A DNA stretch of 64,000 bases. It comes from Salinibacterium sp. TMP30. GTDB taxonomy: Bacteria; Actinomycetota; Actinomycetes; Actinomycetales; Microbacteriaceae. The notes below the pieces were generated by a model. The model searched no databases. It worked only from the letters and a program-made list of their open reading frames with translations, and was not told where the DNA came from. Where the stretch lies: contig NZ_CP151642.1 in NCBI RefSeq assembly GCF_038397785.1, positions 1,240,001 to 1,304,000 on the forward strand. The letters are read 5' to 3'. Positions 7,955-17,241 of the stretch are shown here, in pieces. Positions within the stretch are counted from its first letter, which is position 1. The number at the start of each line of letters is the position of its first letter. A program made the translations under genes and the position numbers.

Positions 7955-8710
7955 TGATCGCGTGAGCAGAGTTGCCCCGGCCACCGCGGCGGGCATCGCG
8001 ATCACGGCGCCGAACGGTATAAGGAATACGAGGTAGGTGGCTGCGCCTAGTCCGAGAGATTTTGCTCGTGACGCCCTGAGCACGCGCCGCCGGGCCGTGA
8101 GGTGCATCCCTCGCGACTCACAGGGAATGTTGGCAAGCTCGACCACCAGGAGCCAACCACCCAGGAGGGCACCGGCCATGGCGGCCACAATCGAGCCAGC
8201 GACGGGGATGAACCCGACTGCGAATACTAGGAGTGCTAGGCCGATCGTGGGAAACAGGAGCCGTAGCCCTTCACCCAAACCGCGGCGCGCGTCCTTCCAG
8301 AACCCTGGAGGGTCGGGCGCGGCAGGGGCCCCGTGACGCGTGTCCACGTGGCCAGCTATTTTGCGATAGAAGACATCCCCAATCATCAGGGTCACTGTCG
8401 TGTAGGTGTTCACGATGATCAGGATGCTCGCTAAGAGCAGAGCTAACCCAGCAGCGAAGCGGATTGCAGCCCGGGGAAGTTCATCCCAGTCGTTAGCGAA
8501 AGGGGTGACGAAGGTAGCTATGGGCTCGATGGTCACGATGAGAGTGACAAAGAAGGCAATCGCAACCGCTCCAACAATGGCCGCTGGAATCATTCCCAGA
8601 AACATCAAGCGCGGGGCTGTGACCCAGATGTGAAAACCACGGAACAGGAAACCTACGCCTGCAAAAAAATCCCGAAGTGGCGTTGCCTTGTCGGCGTGCG
8701 TTGCGTGCAT
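7880..8710 (-). CDS. EI24/CysZ-like membrane protein
   Basis: Integral membrane protein of 276 residues in the EI24 (CysZ-like) family. The N-terminus LRDFFAGVGFLFRGF is typical, followed by several long hydrophobic segments (LMFLGMIPAAIVGAVAIAFF, FAAGLALLLASILIIV, a GFIPVAGSIVAAMAGALLGG segment, and a C-terminal GLGAATYLVFLIPFGAV segment). CysZ in enterobacteria imports sulfate; a transport role here is only an analogy. The open frame extends to 8794, but I place the start at the ATG at 8710 because a TACCCT box lies exactly 6 nt upstream and the family motif begins soon after. There is no Shine-Dalgarno sequence. Convergent with the Amt-like gene, with 75 bp of shared coding sequence. Confidence 0.82.
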   Translation of the reverse strand: MHATHADKATPLRDFFAGVGFLFRGFHIWVTAPRLMFLGMIPAAIVGAVAIAFFVTLIVTIEPIATFVTPFANDWDELPRAAIRFAAGLALLLASILIIVNTYTTVTLMIGDVFYRKIAGHVDTRHGAPAAPDPPGFWKDARRGLGEGLRLLFPTIGLALLVFAVGFIPVAGSIVAAMAGALLGGWLLVVELANIPCESRGMHLTARRRVLRASRAKSLGLGAATYLVFLIPFGAVIAMPAAVAGATLLTRSLLGEDSDPAYPDVPANLAEQPPAA

Positions 8711-8716
8711 GAAACA

Positions 8717-8722
8717 AGGGTA
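8717..8722 (-). promoter_or_regulatory. Putative -10 box of the EI24-like gene (leaderless)
   Basis: TACCCT on the minus strand, 6 nt before the ATG at 8710. The same hexamer and spacing is found at hisE. Confidence 0.45.
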
Positions 8723-8816
8723 GCGGCTGCAGAATTGCGCACTGTCGATCACAATATTCGGAAGAAGAGCACGGAAAGGACCGAGACTTTGCAATGACTG
8801 TGAGAGGGTGCGAAGT

Positions 8817-8888
8817 GGGCGATACCGGACTCGAACCGATGACCTCTTCCGTGTGAAGGAAGCGCGCTACCAACTGCGCCAATCGCCC
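8817..8888 (-). tRNA. tRNA-Val (anticodon CAC)
   Basis: The minus strand folds as a complete 72-nt tRNA. Acceptor GGGCGAT pairs with ATCGCCC, the D arm is GGCGCAGTTGGTAGCGC, the anticodon stem is CTTCC/GGAAG with loop TTCACAC, and the T arm carries GGTTCGAGTCC. The anticodon CAC reads the valine codon GUG. CCA is not encoded. Confidence 0.96.
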
Positions 8889-8932
8889 GCAAAGCAATCT
8901 TCGCATATCTTCGCGACACGCTCGCGACCGAA

Positions 8933-8960
8933 TTGGCTCTCAGCGTAGACTTCGTATACA
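8933..8960 (+). promoter_or_regulatory. Putative promoter of the tRNA Gly-Cys-Val cluster
   Basis: TTGGCT at 8933-8938 and TATACA at 8955-8960 are separated by 16 nt. The predicted start lies about 37 nt before tRNA-Gly. This is the best -35/-10 pair in the gap between the divergent tRNA genes. Confidence 0.5.
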
Positions 8961-9003
8961 GTCATCTAGCACGCGAAAACGGGTAACCGAAGCGAGTGCA
9001 AAT

Positions 9004-9075
9004 GCGGATGTGGCGCAGTGGTAGCGCATCACCTTGCCAAGGTGAGGGTCGCGAGTTCGAATCTCGTCATCCGCT
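9004..9075 (+). tRNA. tRNA-Gly (anticodon GCC)
   Basis: Complete 72-nt cloverleaf: acceptor GCGGATG/CATCCGC, anticodon stem TCACC/GGTGA with loop TTGCCAA, T loop GTTCGAATC. First gene of a three-tRNA transcript. CCA is not encoded. Confidence 0.96.
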
Positions 9076-9115
9076 CGAGTGAGAAGTGTCAGCCTCGCTG
9101 GCTCTTCTCATGTGC

Positions 9116-9186
9116 GGTGGAGTGGCCGAGAGGCGAGGCAGCGGCCTGCAAAGCCGTATACGCGGGTTCAAATCCCGTCTCCACCT
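9116..9186 (+). tRNA. tRNA-Cys (anticodon GCA)
   Basis: Complete 71-nt cloverleaf: acceptor GGTGGAG/CTCCACC, anticodon stem GCGGC/GCCGT with loop CTGCAAA, T arm CGGGTTCAAATCCCG. CCA is not encoded. Lies 40 nt after tRNA-Gly. Confidence 0.96.
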
Positions 9187-9217
9187 CGGTAACTAGTGAG
9201 TATTAAATAAATAGCAT

Positions 9218-9289
9218 GAGCGATTGGCGCAGCGGTAGCGCGCTTCCCTGACACGGAAGAGGTCGCTGGTTCGATCCCAGTATCGCTCA
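9218..9289 (+). tRNA. tRNA-Val (anticodon GAC)
   Basis: Complete 72-nt cloverleaf: acceptor GAGCGAT/ATCGCTC, anticodon stem CTTCC/GGAAG with loop CTGACAC, T arm CTGGTTCGATCCCAG. Its body is close to that of the oppositely oriented tRNA-Val(CAC) at 8817-8888. Followed by a strong terminator. Confidence 0.96.
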
Positions 9290-9297
9290 CTCGAAAC

Positions 9298-9322
9298 AGC
9301 CCGGCATTAGCCGGGTTTTTTC
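9298..9322 (+). terminator. Intrinsic terminator of the tRNA cluster
   Basis: CCCGGC-ATTA-GCCGGG stem-loop followed by six T residues. It is one of the two classical U-tailed terminators in the window. Confidence 0.9.
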
Positions 9323-9384
9323 GTTTAACTCCTGCCCGCCCTTGCTCGAGCCCGAGTGTGAAATTACGGGTGTACGATCGCCGC

Positions 9385-9390
9385 TAAAGT
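9385..9390 (+). promoter_or_regulatory. Putative -10 box of thrS (leaderless)
   Basis: TAAAGT lies 6 nt before the thrS GTG at 9397. The TAA in it is also the in-frame stop that makes this the first possible start codon. There is no room for a T-box leader. Confidence 0.5.
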
Positions 9391-9396
9391 TGTTCT

Positions 9397-11358
9397 GTGA
9401 GTAAGACTGGATTTGAGCTGTACACCGACCGCAACGTCGTCGCTATGCGCGTTAATGGCGAGCTGAAAGATCTCGCCGCGACAGTTACCGATACGGATGA
9501 AGTTGAGGCTGTCACTATTGACTCGCCTGATGGGCTCAACATCCTTCGCCACTCGGCAGCCCATGTGGCGGCTCAGGCGATCCAAACAATCAACCCTGAG
9601 GCGAAACTCGGTATTGGTCCTCCCATCACTGATGGCTTCTACTACGATTTCGACGTTGAAGAGCCGTTTACGCCCGAAGATCTCAAGGCGATCACCAAGG
9701 CGATGGATCGCATCATCCGTCAGGGGCAACGTTTTCAGCGTCGCGTCGTGACGGAGGCGGAAGCTCGAGCAGAGCTCGCTAGCGAGCCGTACAAGCTTGA
9801 ATTGATCGGTCTCAAGGGTTCGGTCGGCGAAGGCGATTCAGATGGCGACAACGAATCAGTTGAGGTCGGCGGTACCGAACTGACGATCTATGACAACGTC
9901 GACGGCAAGACCGGCGAGGTCTACTGGAAAGATCTGTGCCGCGGACCCCACCTGCCAAACACTCGGATGATCGGCAACGGCTGGTCCCTGACTCGCACCG
10001 CCGCCGCCTACTGGCGCGGTTCAGAGAAGAACAAGCAGCTTCAGCGGGTCTACGGTACTGCGTGGCCCACTAAAGATGAACTTCGCGAATATCAGGCGCG
10101 TCAAGAAGAGGCACTCAAGCGCGATCACCGCAAGCTCGGTGCTGAGCTTGATCTTTTTTCGTTCCCTGACGAAATTGGTTCAGGACTAGCGGTATTCCAC
10201 CCTAAGGGCGGCATCATCCGTCATGAGATGGAGGACTACTCGCGCAAGCGTCATCTGCAGGAGGGCTATTCCTTCGTCAACACGCCTCACATCACTAAAG
10301 AGGCGCTGTTCGAGACTTCTGGACACCTCGCTTGGTACAAAGACGGCATGTTCCCTCCGATGCACCTCGATGAGGCACGCAACGAGGAAGGCGAAATCAC
10401 TCGCCAAGGTGCTGACTACTACCTCAAGCCCATGAACTGCCCGATGCACATCCTCATCTACCGTTCGAGTGGACGCTCGTACCGTGACCTACCGATGCGC
10501 CTCTTCGAATTCGGTACGGTCTACCGCAACGAGAAGTCCGGCGTTATTCACGGCCTGACTCGTGTTCGTGGACTCACGATGGATGACGCTCACATTTTCA
10601 CCACGAAGGAGGGGATGAAGGAGGAACTCAGTAAGACTCTCAACTTCGTGCTCTCGCTGTTGCGGGATTACGGCCTCACCGATTTCTATCTCGAGTTGTC
10701 GACGAAAGATCCCGAGAAGTACGTCGGCGACGACGATATCTGGGATGAAGCGACACAGACACTCGCCGAGGTTGGTGCTGAGTCCGGACTTGAACTGGTA
10801 CCAGATCCAGGCGGAGCCGCATTCTATGGCCCCAAGATTTCGGTACAGGCACGCGATGCCATCGGCCGTACGTGGCAGATGTCAACGGTGCAGCTCGATT
10901 TCAATCTTCCCGAGAGATTCGATCTCGAATACACGGCTGCGGATGGCTCACGCCAACGTCCGGTGATGATTCATCGCGCACTATTTGGGTCAATTGAGCG
11001 ATTCTTTGGAGTGCTCACCGAGCACTATGCCGGCGCGTTCCCCGTGTGGCTGTCGCCCGTTCAGGTTGTCGGAATTCCGGTCGCTGAAGCGTACGAAGAG
11101 TACTTGGGCGGCGTCATCGACCAACTCAAGACTCTCGGCGTACGGGCCGAACTTGACGCATCCAGCGAACGGATGCAGAAGAAAATTCGCACTCACACTA
11201 AGTCGAAGGTTCCGTTCCAGCTGATCGCAGGTGAACAGGATCAAGCGGCAGGTTCTGTGAGTTTCCGCTTCCGAGACGGGAGCCAGGAGAACGGTATTCC
11301 GATCGCGGATGCTGTCGCCCGCATTACTGATGCGATAGCGACTCGAGCGCAGGTTTAG
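9397..11358 (+). CDS. thrS: Threonine-tRNA ligase
   Basis: Class II aminoacyl-tRNA synthetase that charges tRNA-Thr. The 653-residue protein has, in order, a shortened TGS-like start ([16 protein letters not shown]), the editing domain beginning [13 protein letters not shown] with its zinc-type HxxxH, the SAD region ending [11 protein letters not shown], the catalytic core ([14 protein letters not shown] with the zinc-binding Cys, [23 protein letters not shown] as motif 2) and the anticodon-binding domain from about residue 550. The start GTG is fixed by an in-frame TAA at 9385. The TGS domain lacks its first roughly 20 residues compared with E. coli ThrS; I believe this is usual in related actinobacteria. 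It is followed after 3 nt by the HIT gene. Confidence 0.96.
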   Translation: MSKTGFELYTDRNVVAMRVNGELKDLAATVTDTDEVEAVTIDSPDGLNILRHSAAHVAAQAIQTINPEAKLGIGPPITDGFYYDFDVEEPFTPEDLKAITKAMDRIIRQGQRFQRRVVTEAEARAELASEPYKLELIGLKGSVGEGDSDGDNESVEVGGTELTIYDNVDGKTGEVYWKDLCRGPHLPNTRMIGNGWSLTRTAAAYWRGSEKNKQLQRVYGTAWPTKDELREYQARQEEALKRDHRKLGAELDLFSFPDEIGSGLAVFHPKGGIIRHEMEDYSRKRHLQEGYSFVNTPHITKEALFETSGHLAWYKDGMFPPMHLDEARNEEGEITRQGADYYLKPMNCPMHILIYRSSGRSYRDLPMRLFEFGTVYRNEKSGVIHGLTRVRGLTMDDAHIFTTKEGMKEELSKTLNFVLSLLRDYGLTDFYLELSTKDPEKYVGDDDIWDEATQTLAEVGAESGLELVPDPGGAAFYGPKISVQARDAIGRTWQMSTVQLDFNLPERFDLEYTAADGSRQRPVMIHRALFGSIERFFGVLTEHYAGAFPVWLSPVQVVGIPVAEAYEEYLGGVIDQLKTLGVRAELDASSERMQKKIRTHTKSKVPFQLIAGEQDQAAGSVSFRFRDGSQENGIPIADAVARITDAIATRAQV

Positions 11359-11361
11359 CTC

Positions 11362-11925
11362 GTGCGCGATTACGACGGTTCAGAACTCCCTTCGGGGGAG
11401 TCGAGTAACGACTTTGCCGCAGTACCAGATTCTTTTCAGCGACTCTGGACGCCTCACCGAATTGCCTACATTATGGATCAGACTCAGCCTGAGAAAGATG
11501 ATTGCCCGTTCTGTGTCGCGCCAAGTTTGGATGATGAAAAAGCGCTCATCGTTGCTCGCGGCACGCATGCGTACGTGCTTCTGAACCTCTTCCCGTACAA
11601 CAGTGGCCACCTGCTGGTGTGTCCGTACCGCCATGTCGCCCTCTACGACGAGGCGACGGATGACGAGGTCGCGGAGATCGCGTCGCTAACGCAAACAGCG
11701 ATGCGAGTTCTTCGGGAAACGTCAAAATCACACGGCTTCAATATCGGCATGAATCAGGGTGTTCTCGCGGGCGCGGGGATTGCGAACCACTTGCATCAGC
11801 ATGTCGTTCCCCGGTGGGCAACAGACTCGAACTTTTTCCCGATCGTCGCTGGAACGAAGGCTATTCCCCGTCTTCTTGGTGAGGTGCGAGACGAGCTCGC
11901 ACAGGCGTGGCCGACAAACCACTGA
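11362..11925 (+). CDS. HIT-family nucleotide hydrolase/phosphorylase
   Basis: Histidine-triad protein of 187 residues, related to the mycobacterial diadenosine tetraphosphate phosphorylase that also follows thrS. The catalytic triad HLHQHVV is at residues 143-149; GHLLVCPYRHV is the nucleotide-binding stretch; CPFC near residue 48 resembles the zinc-knuckle cysteines of this subfamily. Start GTG, 3 nt after the thrS stop, so it is presumably co-transcribed. In mycobacteria this gene is followed by pgsA and PIM-biosynthesis genes; here pdxS comes next. Confidence 0.9.
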   Translation: MRDYDGSELPSGESSNDFAAVPDSFQRLWTPHRIAYIMDQTQPEKDDCPFCVAPSLDDEKALIVARGTHAYVLLNLFPYNSGHLLVCPYRHVALYDEATDDEVAEIASLTQTAMRVLRETSKSHGFNIGMNQGVLAGAGIANHLHQHVVPRWATDSNFFPIVAGTKAIPRLLGEVRDELAQAWPTNH

Positions 11926-11935
11926 GTCTAAATTG

Positions 11936-11955
11936 GCTGCATTCTTTGCAGCTTT
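11936..11955 (+). terminator. Possible weak terminator after the HIT gene
   Basis: GCTGCA-TTCTT-TGCAGC stem followed by TTT. Six base pairs and a short T run make it a weak candidate; it lies just before the pdxS -10 box. Confidence 0.35.
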
Positions 11956-11962
11956 CCCGCCG

Positions 11963-11968
11963 TAGATT
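11963..11968 (+). promoter_or_regulatory. Putative -10 box of pdxS (leaderless)
   Basis: TAGATT lies 8 nt before the pdxS ATG at 11977. No Shine-Dalgarno sequence is present in the short gap. Confidence 0.5.
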
Positions 11969-11976
11969 TAATAACT

Positions 11977-12879
11977 ATGAGCGAGAACACATCATCAAAC
12001 GAATCGGGCACGAGCCGCGTCAAGCGCGGACTCGCTGAAATGCTCAAGGGTGGCGTCATTATGGACGTCGTCAACGCAGAACAAGCGAAGATCGCTGAAG
12101 ACGCTGGCGCGGTTGCAGTCATGGCTCTTGAGCGAGTTCCTGCCGACATCCGCTCGCAAGGGGGCGTAGCCCGAATGAGCGACCCAGACCTGATCGATGG
12201 AATCATCGACGCTGTTTCGATTCCGGTCATGGCTAAGGCCCGCATCGGTCACTTTGTCGAGGCACAGATTCTTCAAGCACTCAAGGTTGACTACATTGAC
12301 GAGTCCGAAGTGCTGAGCCCTGCTGACTACGTCAACCACATTGACAAGTGGAACTTCGATGTCCCCTTCGTGTGTGGGGCAACCAACCTGGGGGAGGCCC
12401 TCCGTCGGATCACCGAGGGTGCCGCAATGATTCGCTCGAAGGGAGAGGCTGGTACCGGTGATGTTTCTGAAGCGACCAAGCACATCCGCACCATTAAGGG
12501 TCAAATCAACGAACTTCGTTCGAAGAGCGCTGATGAGCTGTATGTTGCCGCAAAAGAGCTTCAGGCTCCGTACGAACTCGTTCGCGAGATTGCTGAGACA
12601 GGAAAGCTTCCTGTCGTACTCTTTACCGCTGGTGGAGTCGCGACTCCTGCTGACGCGGCATTGATGATGCAACTCGGAGCTGACGGAGTCTTCGTTGGCT
12701 CGGGAATCTTCAAGTCAGGAAACCCGGCTCAGCGTGCGGCGGCAATCGTGAAGGCGACTACCTTCTTCGATGACCCCAGTGTGCTCGCTGCAGCCTCCCG
12801 TGGACTTGGTGAGGCCATGGTTGGGATCAATGTCTCCGATCTCGCTGCTCCCCACCGTCTCTCTGAACGTGGCTGGTAG
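11977..12879 (+). CDS. pdxS: Pyridoxal 5'-phosphate synthase, lyase subunit PdxS
   Basis: Synthase subunit that builds PLP from ribose 5-phosphate, glyceraldehyde 3-phosphate and ammonia delivered by PdxT; forms a dodecamer with PdxT around it. The family features are GGVIMDVV (Asp30), [16 protein letters not shown] with the Schiff-base Lys87, and [13 protein letters not shown] with the second catalytic Lys155. Length 300 matches the family. A leaderless start is predicted. pdxT follows with an overlap of 11 nt. No MocR-type PdxR regulator is next to it. Confidence 0.97.
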   Translation: MSENTSSNESGTSRVKRGLAEMLKGGVIMDVVNAEQAKIAEDAGAVAVMALERVPADIRSQGGVARMSDPDLIDGIIDAVSIPVMAKARIGHFVEAQILQALKVDYIDESEVLSPADYVNHIDKWNFDVPFVCGATNLGEALRRITEGAAMIRSKGEAGTGDVSEATKHIRTIKGQINELRSKSADELYVAAKELQAPYELVREIAETGKLPVVLFTAGGVATPADAALMMQLGADGVFVGSGIFKSGNPAQRAAAIVKATTFFDDPSVLAAASRGLGEAMVGINVSDLAAPHRLSERGW

Positions 12880-13480
12880 TCCAAACGTCGATCAACTCCC
12901 CATCGGGGTTCTTGCTCTTCAGGGTGATTTTCGTGAGCACATGCATGTGCTCCAGCAGTTGGGCGAAATCGCAATAGCGGTTAAAACGCCCCAACAGTTG
13001 GAGCACATCGCAGGCCTCATCATCCCCGGTGGCGAGTCCAGCGTGATCGATAAATTGTCTCGCCTCTACGGGCTCGCTGAGCCAATCCGCTCGGCCATAG
13101 CCGCAGGTCTGCCGGTGTACGGAACCTGCGCTGGACTGATTATGCTCGCTGACACCGTGCTCGATGCGATTGAGGGGCAACAGTCCTTTGGTGGTCTCGA
13201 CGTGGCGGTGAGGCGCAACGCTTTTGGCTCGCAAACCGAATCTTTCGAAACTAACCTCACGGTCCCCGAGCTGGGAGAACTGCCCATGACGGCAGTGTTT
13301 ATCCGAGCTCCCATCGTCGAGTCTATGGGGTCTCAGGTCCGGGCACTCGCTACCCTCGACGACGGCCGTATTGTCGCCGTCGAGCAGGGCAAACTCATGG
13401 GCACGTCATTTCATCCCGAGATCACGGGCGACACCCGTTTTCACGAGTATTTCGTATCCCGAGTGCGCAGCACCAACTAG
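12869..13480 (+). CDS. pdxT: Pyridoxal 5'-phosphate synthase, glutaminase subunit PdxT
   Basis: Class I glutamine amidotransferase that supplies ammonia to PdxS. The open frame begins earlier inside pdxS, but the GTG at 12869 gives 203 residues, the usual family length, and overlaps the pdxS stop by 11 nt. [13 protein letters not shown] is the family N-terminus, GGESSVI is the oxyanion region, Cys87 in YGTCAGL is the nucleophile, and His182 and Glu184 in FHPEITGD complete the triad. There is no clear ribosome binding site, so coupling to pdxS translation is likely. Confidence 0.95.
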   Translation: MAGSPNVDQLPIGVLALQGDFREHMHVLQQLGEIAIAVKTPQQLEHIAGLIIPGGESSVIDKLSRLYGLAEPIRSAIAAGLPVYGTCAGLIMLADTVLDAIEGQQSFGGLDVAVRRNAFGSQTESFETNLTVPELGELPMTAVFIRAPIVESMGSQVRALATLDDGRIVAVEQGKLMGTSFHPEITGDTRFHEYFVSRVRSTN

Positions 13481-13498
13481 TTCCTGCATCATGGGTGG

Positions 13499-14113
13499 AT
13501 GCAACTGTACGCAGATCACGCTCCGCGCCGAGCCCGCCAATTGACCGGAGACATCGTCGCATTGGTATTCATCGTTGTATGGATCGCACTTGGTGTGTGG
13601 GTTTACCAATTAATAGCGGCTTTTCAGCAGCTGGGAATCCAGATGCAGGAGGCCGGAGCCGGATTCAAATCGACGATGGTCGAACTGGGGGATACCCTCG
13701 GCTCGGTCCCACTGATCGGCACCGGCATCCGCGTTCCTTTTGATGGCGCGAGCGATGCCGGCGCCGCGCTCGAGAATGCCGGTCAAAGTCAGCAAGATAC
13801 CGTGCTCGCTACCGCGACCTCGGTAGGCCTACTCATTGCATTAGTTCCCATCGTCATGATCCTTCTGTTGTGGTTGCTGCCCCGTCTACGGTTTGCGCGT
13901 CAAGCAACCGAAGCGAAAAACCTACTAAGCTCACCTGGCGGTGCGGATCTGCTCGCTCTGCGCGCGCTATCAACCCACAACCTCGGGCAACTTGCCGAGA
14001 TCGCACCAGACGCAGTATCGCTCTGGAGAGCTGGCGATCCCGCGACCGTCGCGCGGCTCGCTCAACTGCAGTTACGTTCGCTCGGCGTTCGTAGCGCGCT
14101 AGTGGACCAGTAG
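13499..14113 (+). CDS. Hypothetical membrane protein with two transmembrane helices
   Basis: Protein of 204 residues that I cannot assign to a named family with confidence. Helix 1 is at about 17-40 (VALVFIVVWIALGVWVY) and helix 2 at about 105-127 (ATSVGLLIALVPIVMILLLW), with an external-looking loop of about 65 residues and a cytoplasmic C-terminal tail of about 75 residues that begins LRFARQATEAKNLL. The tail is rich in Ala, Leu and Arg and looks helical. It lies 18 nt after pdxT and before yebC. Its conserved place between pdxT and yebC in relatives is a possibility I could not check. Confidence 0.72.
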   Translation: MQLYADHAPRRARQLTGDIVALVFIVVWIALGVWVYQLIAAFQQLGIQMQEAGAGFKSTMVELGDTLGSVPLIGTGIRVPFDGASDAGAALENAGQSQQDTVLATATSVGLLIALVPIVMILLLWLLPRLRFARQATEAKNLLSSPGGADLLALRALSTHNLGQLAEIAPDAVSLWRAGDPATVARLAQLQLRSLGVRSALVDQ

Positions 14114-14151
14114 CGCGGGGATTCGCGCAGGCAGACAGCCGTCTCGCCCGT

Positions 14152-14157
14152 TAGAAT
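14152..14157 (+). promoter_or_regulatory. Putative -10 box of yebC-ruvCAB (leaderless)
   Basis: TAGAAT lies 7 nt before the ATG at 14165, the start that gives the family N-terminus MSGHSKW. No ribosome binding site is present. Confidence 0.5.
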
Positions 14158-14164
14158 GGTGCGT

Positions 14165-14923
14165 ATGTCAGGGCATTCTAAATGGGCAACGACCAAGCAC
14201 AAGAAGGCGATTATTGATTCTCGCCGCGCGAAATCATTCGCGAAACTGATCAAGAATATCGAGGTTGCCGCCAAGATCGGTGGAGCTGATCTCGCTGGCA
14301 ACCCCACTCTTGTCGATGCCATTCAGAAGGCAAAGAAGACATCGGTTCCTAACGACAACATCGACCGTGCCGTCAAGCGTGGTTCTGGTCAGCTCGGTGA
14401 CGCTATCGAGTACCTGAACATCATGTATGAAGGCTACGGACCCAATGGTGTTGCACTCATGGTCGAGTGTCTTACAGACAACAAGAACCGTGCTGCTGCG
14501 GATGTTCGCACGATCATGAGCCGCAACGGCGGATCGCTCGCAGACCCAGGCAGTGTTGCCTACAACTTCGAACGCAAAGGCGTCATCTCGATCGCTCAAG
14601 TCGACGGCGTCACTGAAGACGACATCCTGCTGGCTGTGTTGGACGCCGGCGCTGAAGAAGTCAAGAACCACGGCGAAGGTTTTGAAGTAATCACCGACAC
14701 CGCTCACCTTGTTCAGTCTCGCGAAGCTCTGCAGGCTGCAGGAATCGACTATGACTCGTCAGAAGCGGAGTTCGTGCCGCACCTCACCATCGAAGTCGAT
14801 GCTGATACGGCGCGCAAGGTTTTCCGACTTATCGATGCGCTTGAAGAGTCCGATGATGTTCAGAACATCTACTCGAACTTCGACATCACGCCTGAGGTGC
14901 AGGCAGAACTCGACGAGGACTAG
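14165..14923 (+). CDS. yebC: YebC/TACO1 family protein
   Basis: Widely conserved protein described both as a transcriptional regulator and, more recently, as a translation factor that relieves ribosome stalling. The 252-residue product starts [15 protein letters not shown], the family signature, which places the start at 14165 rather than at the ATG at 14156. [30 protein letters not shown] and the C-terminal [25 protein letters not shown] regions are all typical, although the last is listed here only by its ends. It leads the ruvC-ruvA-ruvB run, 3 nt before ruvC, a widely conserved arrangement. Confidence 0.96.
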   Translation: MSGHSKWATTKHKKAIIDSRRAKSFAKLIKNIEVAAKIGGADLAGNPTLVDAIQKAKKTSVPNDNIDRAVKRGSGQLGDAIEYLNIMYEGYGPNGVALMVECLTDNKNRAAADVRTIMSRNGGSLADPGSVAYNFERKGVISIAQVDGVTEDDILLAVLDAGAEEVKNHGEGFEVITDTAHLVQSREALQAAGIDYDSSEAEFVPHLTIEVDADTARKVFRLIDALEESDDVQNIYSNFDITPEVQAELDED

Positions 14924-14926
14924 TCG

Positions 14927-15532
14927 ATGGCGCTGCGCGTAATCGGGATCGACCCCGGGCTTACGCGGTGCGGCATCGGAGTTGTCGATGTCGGGGCAGA
15001 CCGGCGCGCAACCCTGGTGCACGTTGATGTAGTTCGTACGCCACCCGAAATGGCGCTCGAAGAGCGGTTACTGCTCGTCGGAGCAGGTATTGATGCAGTC
15101 ATCGCGGAATTTGCACCGCAGCAGCTCGCCCTCGAGCGTGTCTTTGCACAACTCAACGTCAGCACGGTCATGGGCACAGCGCAGGCTAGCGGAGTCGCAA
15201 TGTTTGTTGCGGCGCAGCGAGGCATTTCGGTCACGCTCCATACGCCCACTGAAGTGAAACTAGCGATCACCGGCTATGGCGGTGCAGACAAAAAGCAGGT
15301 CGGCGCGATGGTCGCGCGCGTTCTTGGACTTTCTGAAGCACCCAAGCCAGCAGATGCTGCGGACGCCTGCGCTCTCGCCATTTGCGGAGCATGGAAGGGG
15401 GCATCTTCTCTGCCGAGTCGATCTCGCACAGGGTCCGAACAAGCACCTGTTCGACCGTCACCCTTGACGCCTGCCCAGGAGGCGTGGCGGTCAGCTGAGA
15501 AGTCGGCGGGTGCTCGTAGGCTGAACCTATGA
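14927..15532 (+). CDS. ruvC: Crossover junction endodeoxyribonuclease RuvC
   Basis: Resolves Holliday junctions by paired nicks. The 201-residue protein begins [16 protein letters not shown] with the first catalytic Asp (Asp9); the glutamate of [11 protein letters not shown] and the acidic pair in [12 protein letters not shown] complete the metal site. The C-terminal tail of about 40 residues ([20 protein letters not shown] and on) is basic and low complexity and longer than in E. coli. It overlaps ruvA by 4 nt (ATGA). Confidence 0.96.
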   Translation: MALRVIGIDPGLTRCGIGVVDVGADRRATLVHVDVVRTPPEMALEERLLLVGAGIDAVIAEFAPQQLALERVFAQLNVSTVMGTAQASGVAMFVAAQRGISVTLHTPTEVKLAITGYGGADKKQVGAMVARVLGLSEAPKPADAADACALAICGAWKGASSLPSRSRTGSEQAPVRPSPLTPAQEAWRSAEKSAGARRLNL

Positions 15533-16146
15533 TTTCTTCCCTTCGTGGCACCGTTCTCGCCGCGGCAGGGACCTCGATCGTTATCGAGGTTGGGGGAGTC
15601 GGCCTCTCTGTTAGCGTCACCCCCGAGCACGCACTCGCTGTTCGAATAGGCGCGGAGACGCAGATTAACACCGCACTTATTGTGCGCGAAGACGACCTTT
15701 CGCTCTACGGATTTCGAACTGCAGACGAGCTTGACGTGTTCACCCTTTTGCGCGGAGTCACCGGAGTCGGGCCCAAGAGCGCAATGGGAGTTCTCGCTGC
15801 GCTCGCACCCGATGACATCGCCCGTGCGGTTGCCGAAGAGAATGACTCTGCGTTTCGCAAGGTATCGGGCATCGGACCGAAGACTGCGAAACTTATCGTG
15901 CTGAATCTGACGGGCAAACTTTTCGTTACCGCACCTCAGCGAGGCGCCGCCCCCGTTGTTTCCACGCCGGTGTCCGAAAGCGTGTCGATGGCGCTTCAGG
16001 GTCTCGGCTGGTCGGAGAAGCTTGCCCGACCTGCCGCTGAGGCTGCGTTCCGCGAAGCTGCCGACGCAGAAAAGGGTAATACTCAGGCGGTCCTGCGGCG
16101 TGCGTTGATTCTCGTCGGTTCTCAAGCGATAAACGGTGGTTCATAG
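15529..16146 (+). CDS. ruvA: Holliday junction branch migration protein RuvA
   Basis: Tetrameric junction-binding subunit of the RuvAB motor. OB-fold N-terminus MISSLRGTV, then helix-hairpin-helix motifs ([16 protein letters not shown] and [16 protein letters not shown]), an acidic-free linker and the C-terminal domain III that contacts RuvB ([18 protein letters not shown]). Length 205. Its stop overlaps the GTG start of ruvB by one base. Confidence 0.96.
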   Translation: MISSLRGTVLAAAGTSIVIEVGGVGLSVSVTPEHALAVRIGAETQINTALIVREDDLSLYGFRTADELDVFTLLRGVTGVGPKSAMGVLAALAPDDIARAVAEENDSAFRKVSGIGPKTAKLIVLNLTGKLFVTAPQRGAAPVVSTPVSESVSMALQGLGWSEKLARPAAEAAFREAADAEKGNTQAVLRRALILVGSQAINGGS

Positions 16147-17177
16147 TGTCTGAAAACGATGAGGTCGTGGCCAACTCTGCGGTTGAGTCTGACGCGGAGC
16201 TAGCATTCGAAGGTGCTCTTCGACCGAAATCTCTTGCAGAATTCGTAGGGCAAACCAAGGTTCGAGGTCAACTGCAGTTGCTCCTGCGAGCTGCAGCAAT
16301 GCAAAATCGCAGTGCAGATCACATCCTGTTGGCCGGGCCTCCCGGTCTCGGAAAGACGACCTTGGCGATGATCGTCGCCCACGAGAGTAATCGTCCGCTG
16401 CGCATGTCGAGTGGTCCAGCGATACAGCACGCGGGTGACCTCGCGGCCGTTTTGTCGTCGCTCCTTCCCGGAGAAGTCCTATTCATCGACGAGATTCATC
16501 GGATGGCACGCTCGGCTGAAGAGATGCTTTACCTCGCGATGGAAGATTTTCGCGTCGACATCATGGTGGGCAAGGGAGCTGGAGCGACATCCATCCCGCT
16601 CGATATCGCACCGTTCACACTTGTCGGTGCCACGACCCGTTCGGGTTTGTTGCCCAATCCGCTTCGCGATCGTTTCGGTTTTACCGCTCACCTCGAGTTT
16701 TATGATGAACCAGAGCTTGAACAGGTACTCGTTCGCGCAGCAGCAATGCTTGAACTAGATATCGAAAGTGAAGCAATCGCAGAGATTGCCGGTCGTTGCC
16801 GGGGAACGCCGCGAATCGCGAACCGACTGCTCCGGCGCGTACGTGACTTCGCACTCGTTAACGACATCCCCGCGTCTCGGGATGCGGTGCGTGCGGCCCT
16901 AGAACTCTACGATGTAGACGAGCGGGGTCTTGATCGCCTTGACCGTGCCGTTATGCAGACCGTCTTGACCCGCTTCGATGGGGGACCAGTCGGCCTCAGT
17001 ACCTTGGCGGTATCTGTCGGCGAAGAAGCAGAGACCGTCGAGGCAGTTGTCGAACCATTCCTTGTGCGAGTTGGCCTCTTGTCCCGCACCCCACGCGGCA
17101 GAGTTGCTACTAGAGCAGCATGGGAACACTTCGGAATGGCTGAACGCAATTCGACTCTATTCAGTGATGAACTATAG
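16146..17177 (+). CDS. ruvB: Holliday junction branch migration ATPase RuvB
   Basis: AAA+ hexameric motor for branch migration. At 343 residues it has the family length. [12 protein letters not shown] precedes Walker [10 protein letters not shown] (residues 64-72), Walker [10 protein letters not shown], sensor 1 [11 protein letters not shown], the arginine finger region LRDRFG and the winged-helix tail ([17 protein letters not shown]). Start GTG coupled to ruvA. It is followed by 64 nt before yajC. Confidence 0.97.
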   Translation: MSENDEVVANSAVESDAELAFEGALRPKSLAEFVGQTKVRGQLQLLLRAAAMQNRSADHILLAGPPGLGKTTLAMIVAHESNRPLRMSSGPAIQHAGDLAAVLSSLLPGEVLFIDEIHRMARSAEEMLYLAMEDFRVDIMVGKGAGATSIPLDIAPFTLVGATTRSGLLPNPLRDRFGFTAHLEFYDEPELEQVLVRAAAMLELDIESEAIAEIAGRCRGTPRIANRLLRRVRDFALVNDIPASRDAVRAALELYDVDERGLDRLDRAVMQTVLTRFDGGPVGLSTLAVSVGEEAETVEAVVEPFLVRVGLLSRTPRGRVATRAAWEHFGMAERNSTLFSDEL

Positions 17178-17241
17178 TTTTACTGGCTTATCACGCGCCT
17201 CAGCTTGAGCGCCAGGCCCACAGACCACCGAAAGGTACCTC

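Noticed and set aside
9323-9396. T-box riboswitch before thrS
   Set aside because: The gap is too short, the -10 box is 6 nt from the start codon, and no T-box sequence or specifier stem is seen.
15274-16125. Long open frame on the minus strand opposite ruvC and ruvA (283 codons)
   Set aside because: It lies fully within two well-identified genes, has no family character and no ribosome binding site; it is the usual antisense shadow of high-GC coding sequence.
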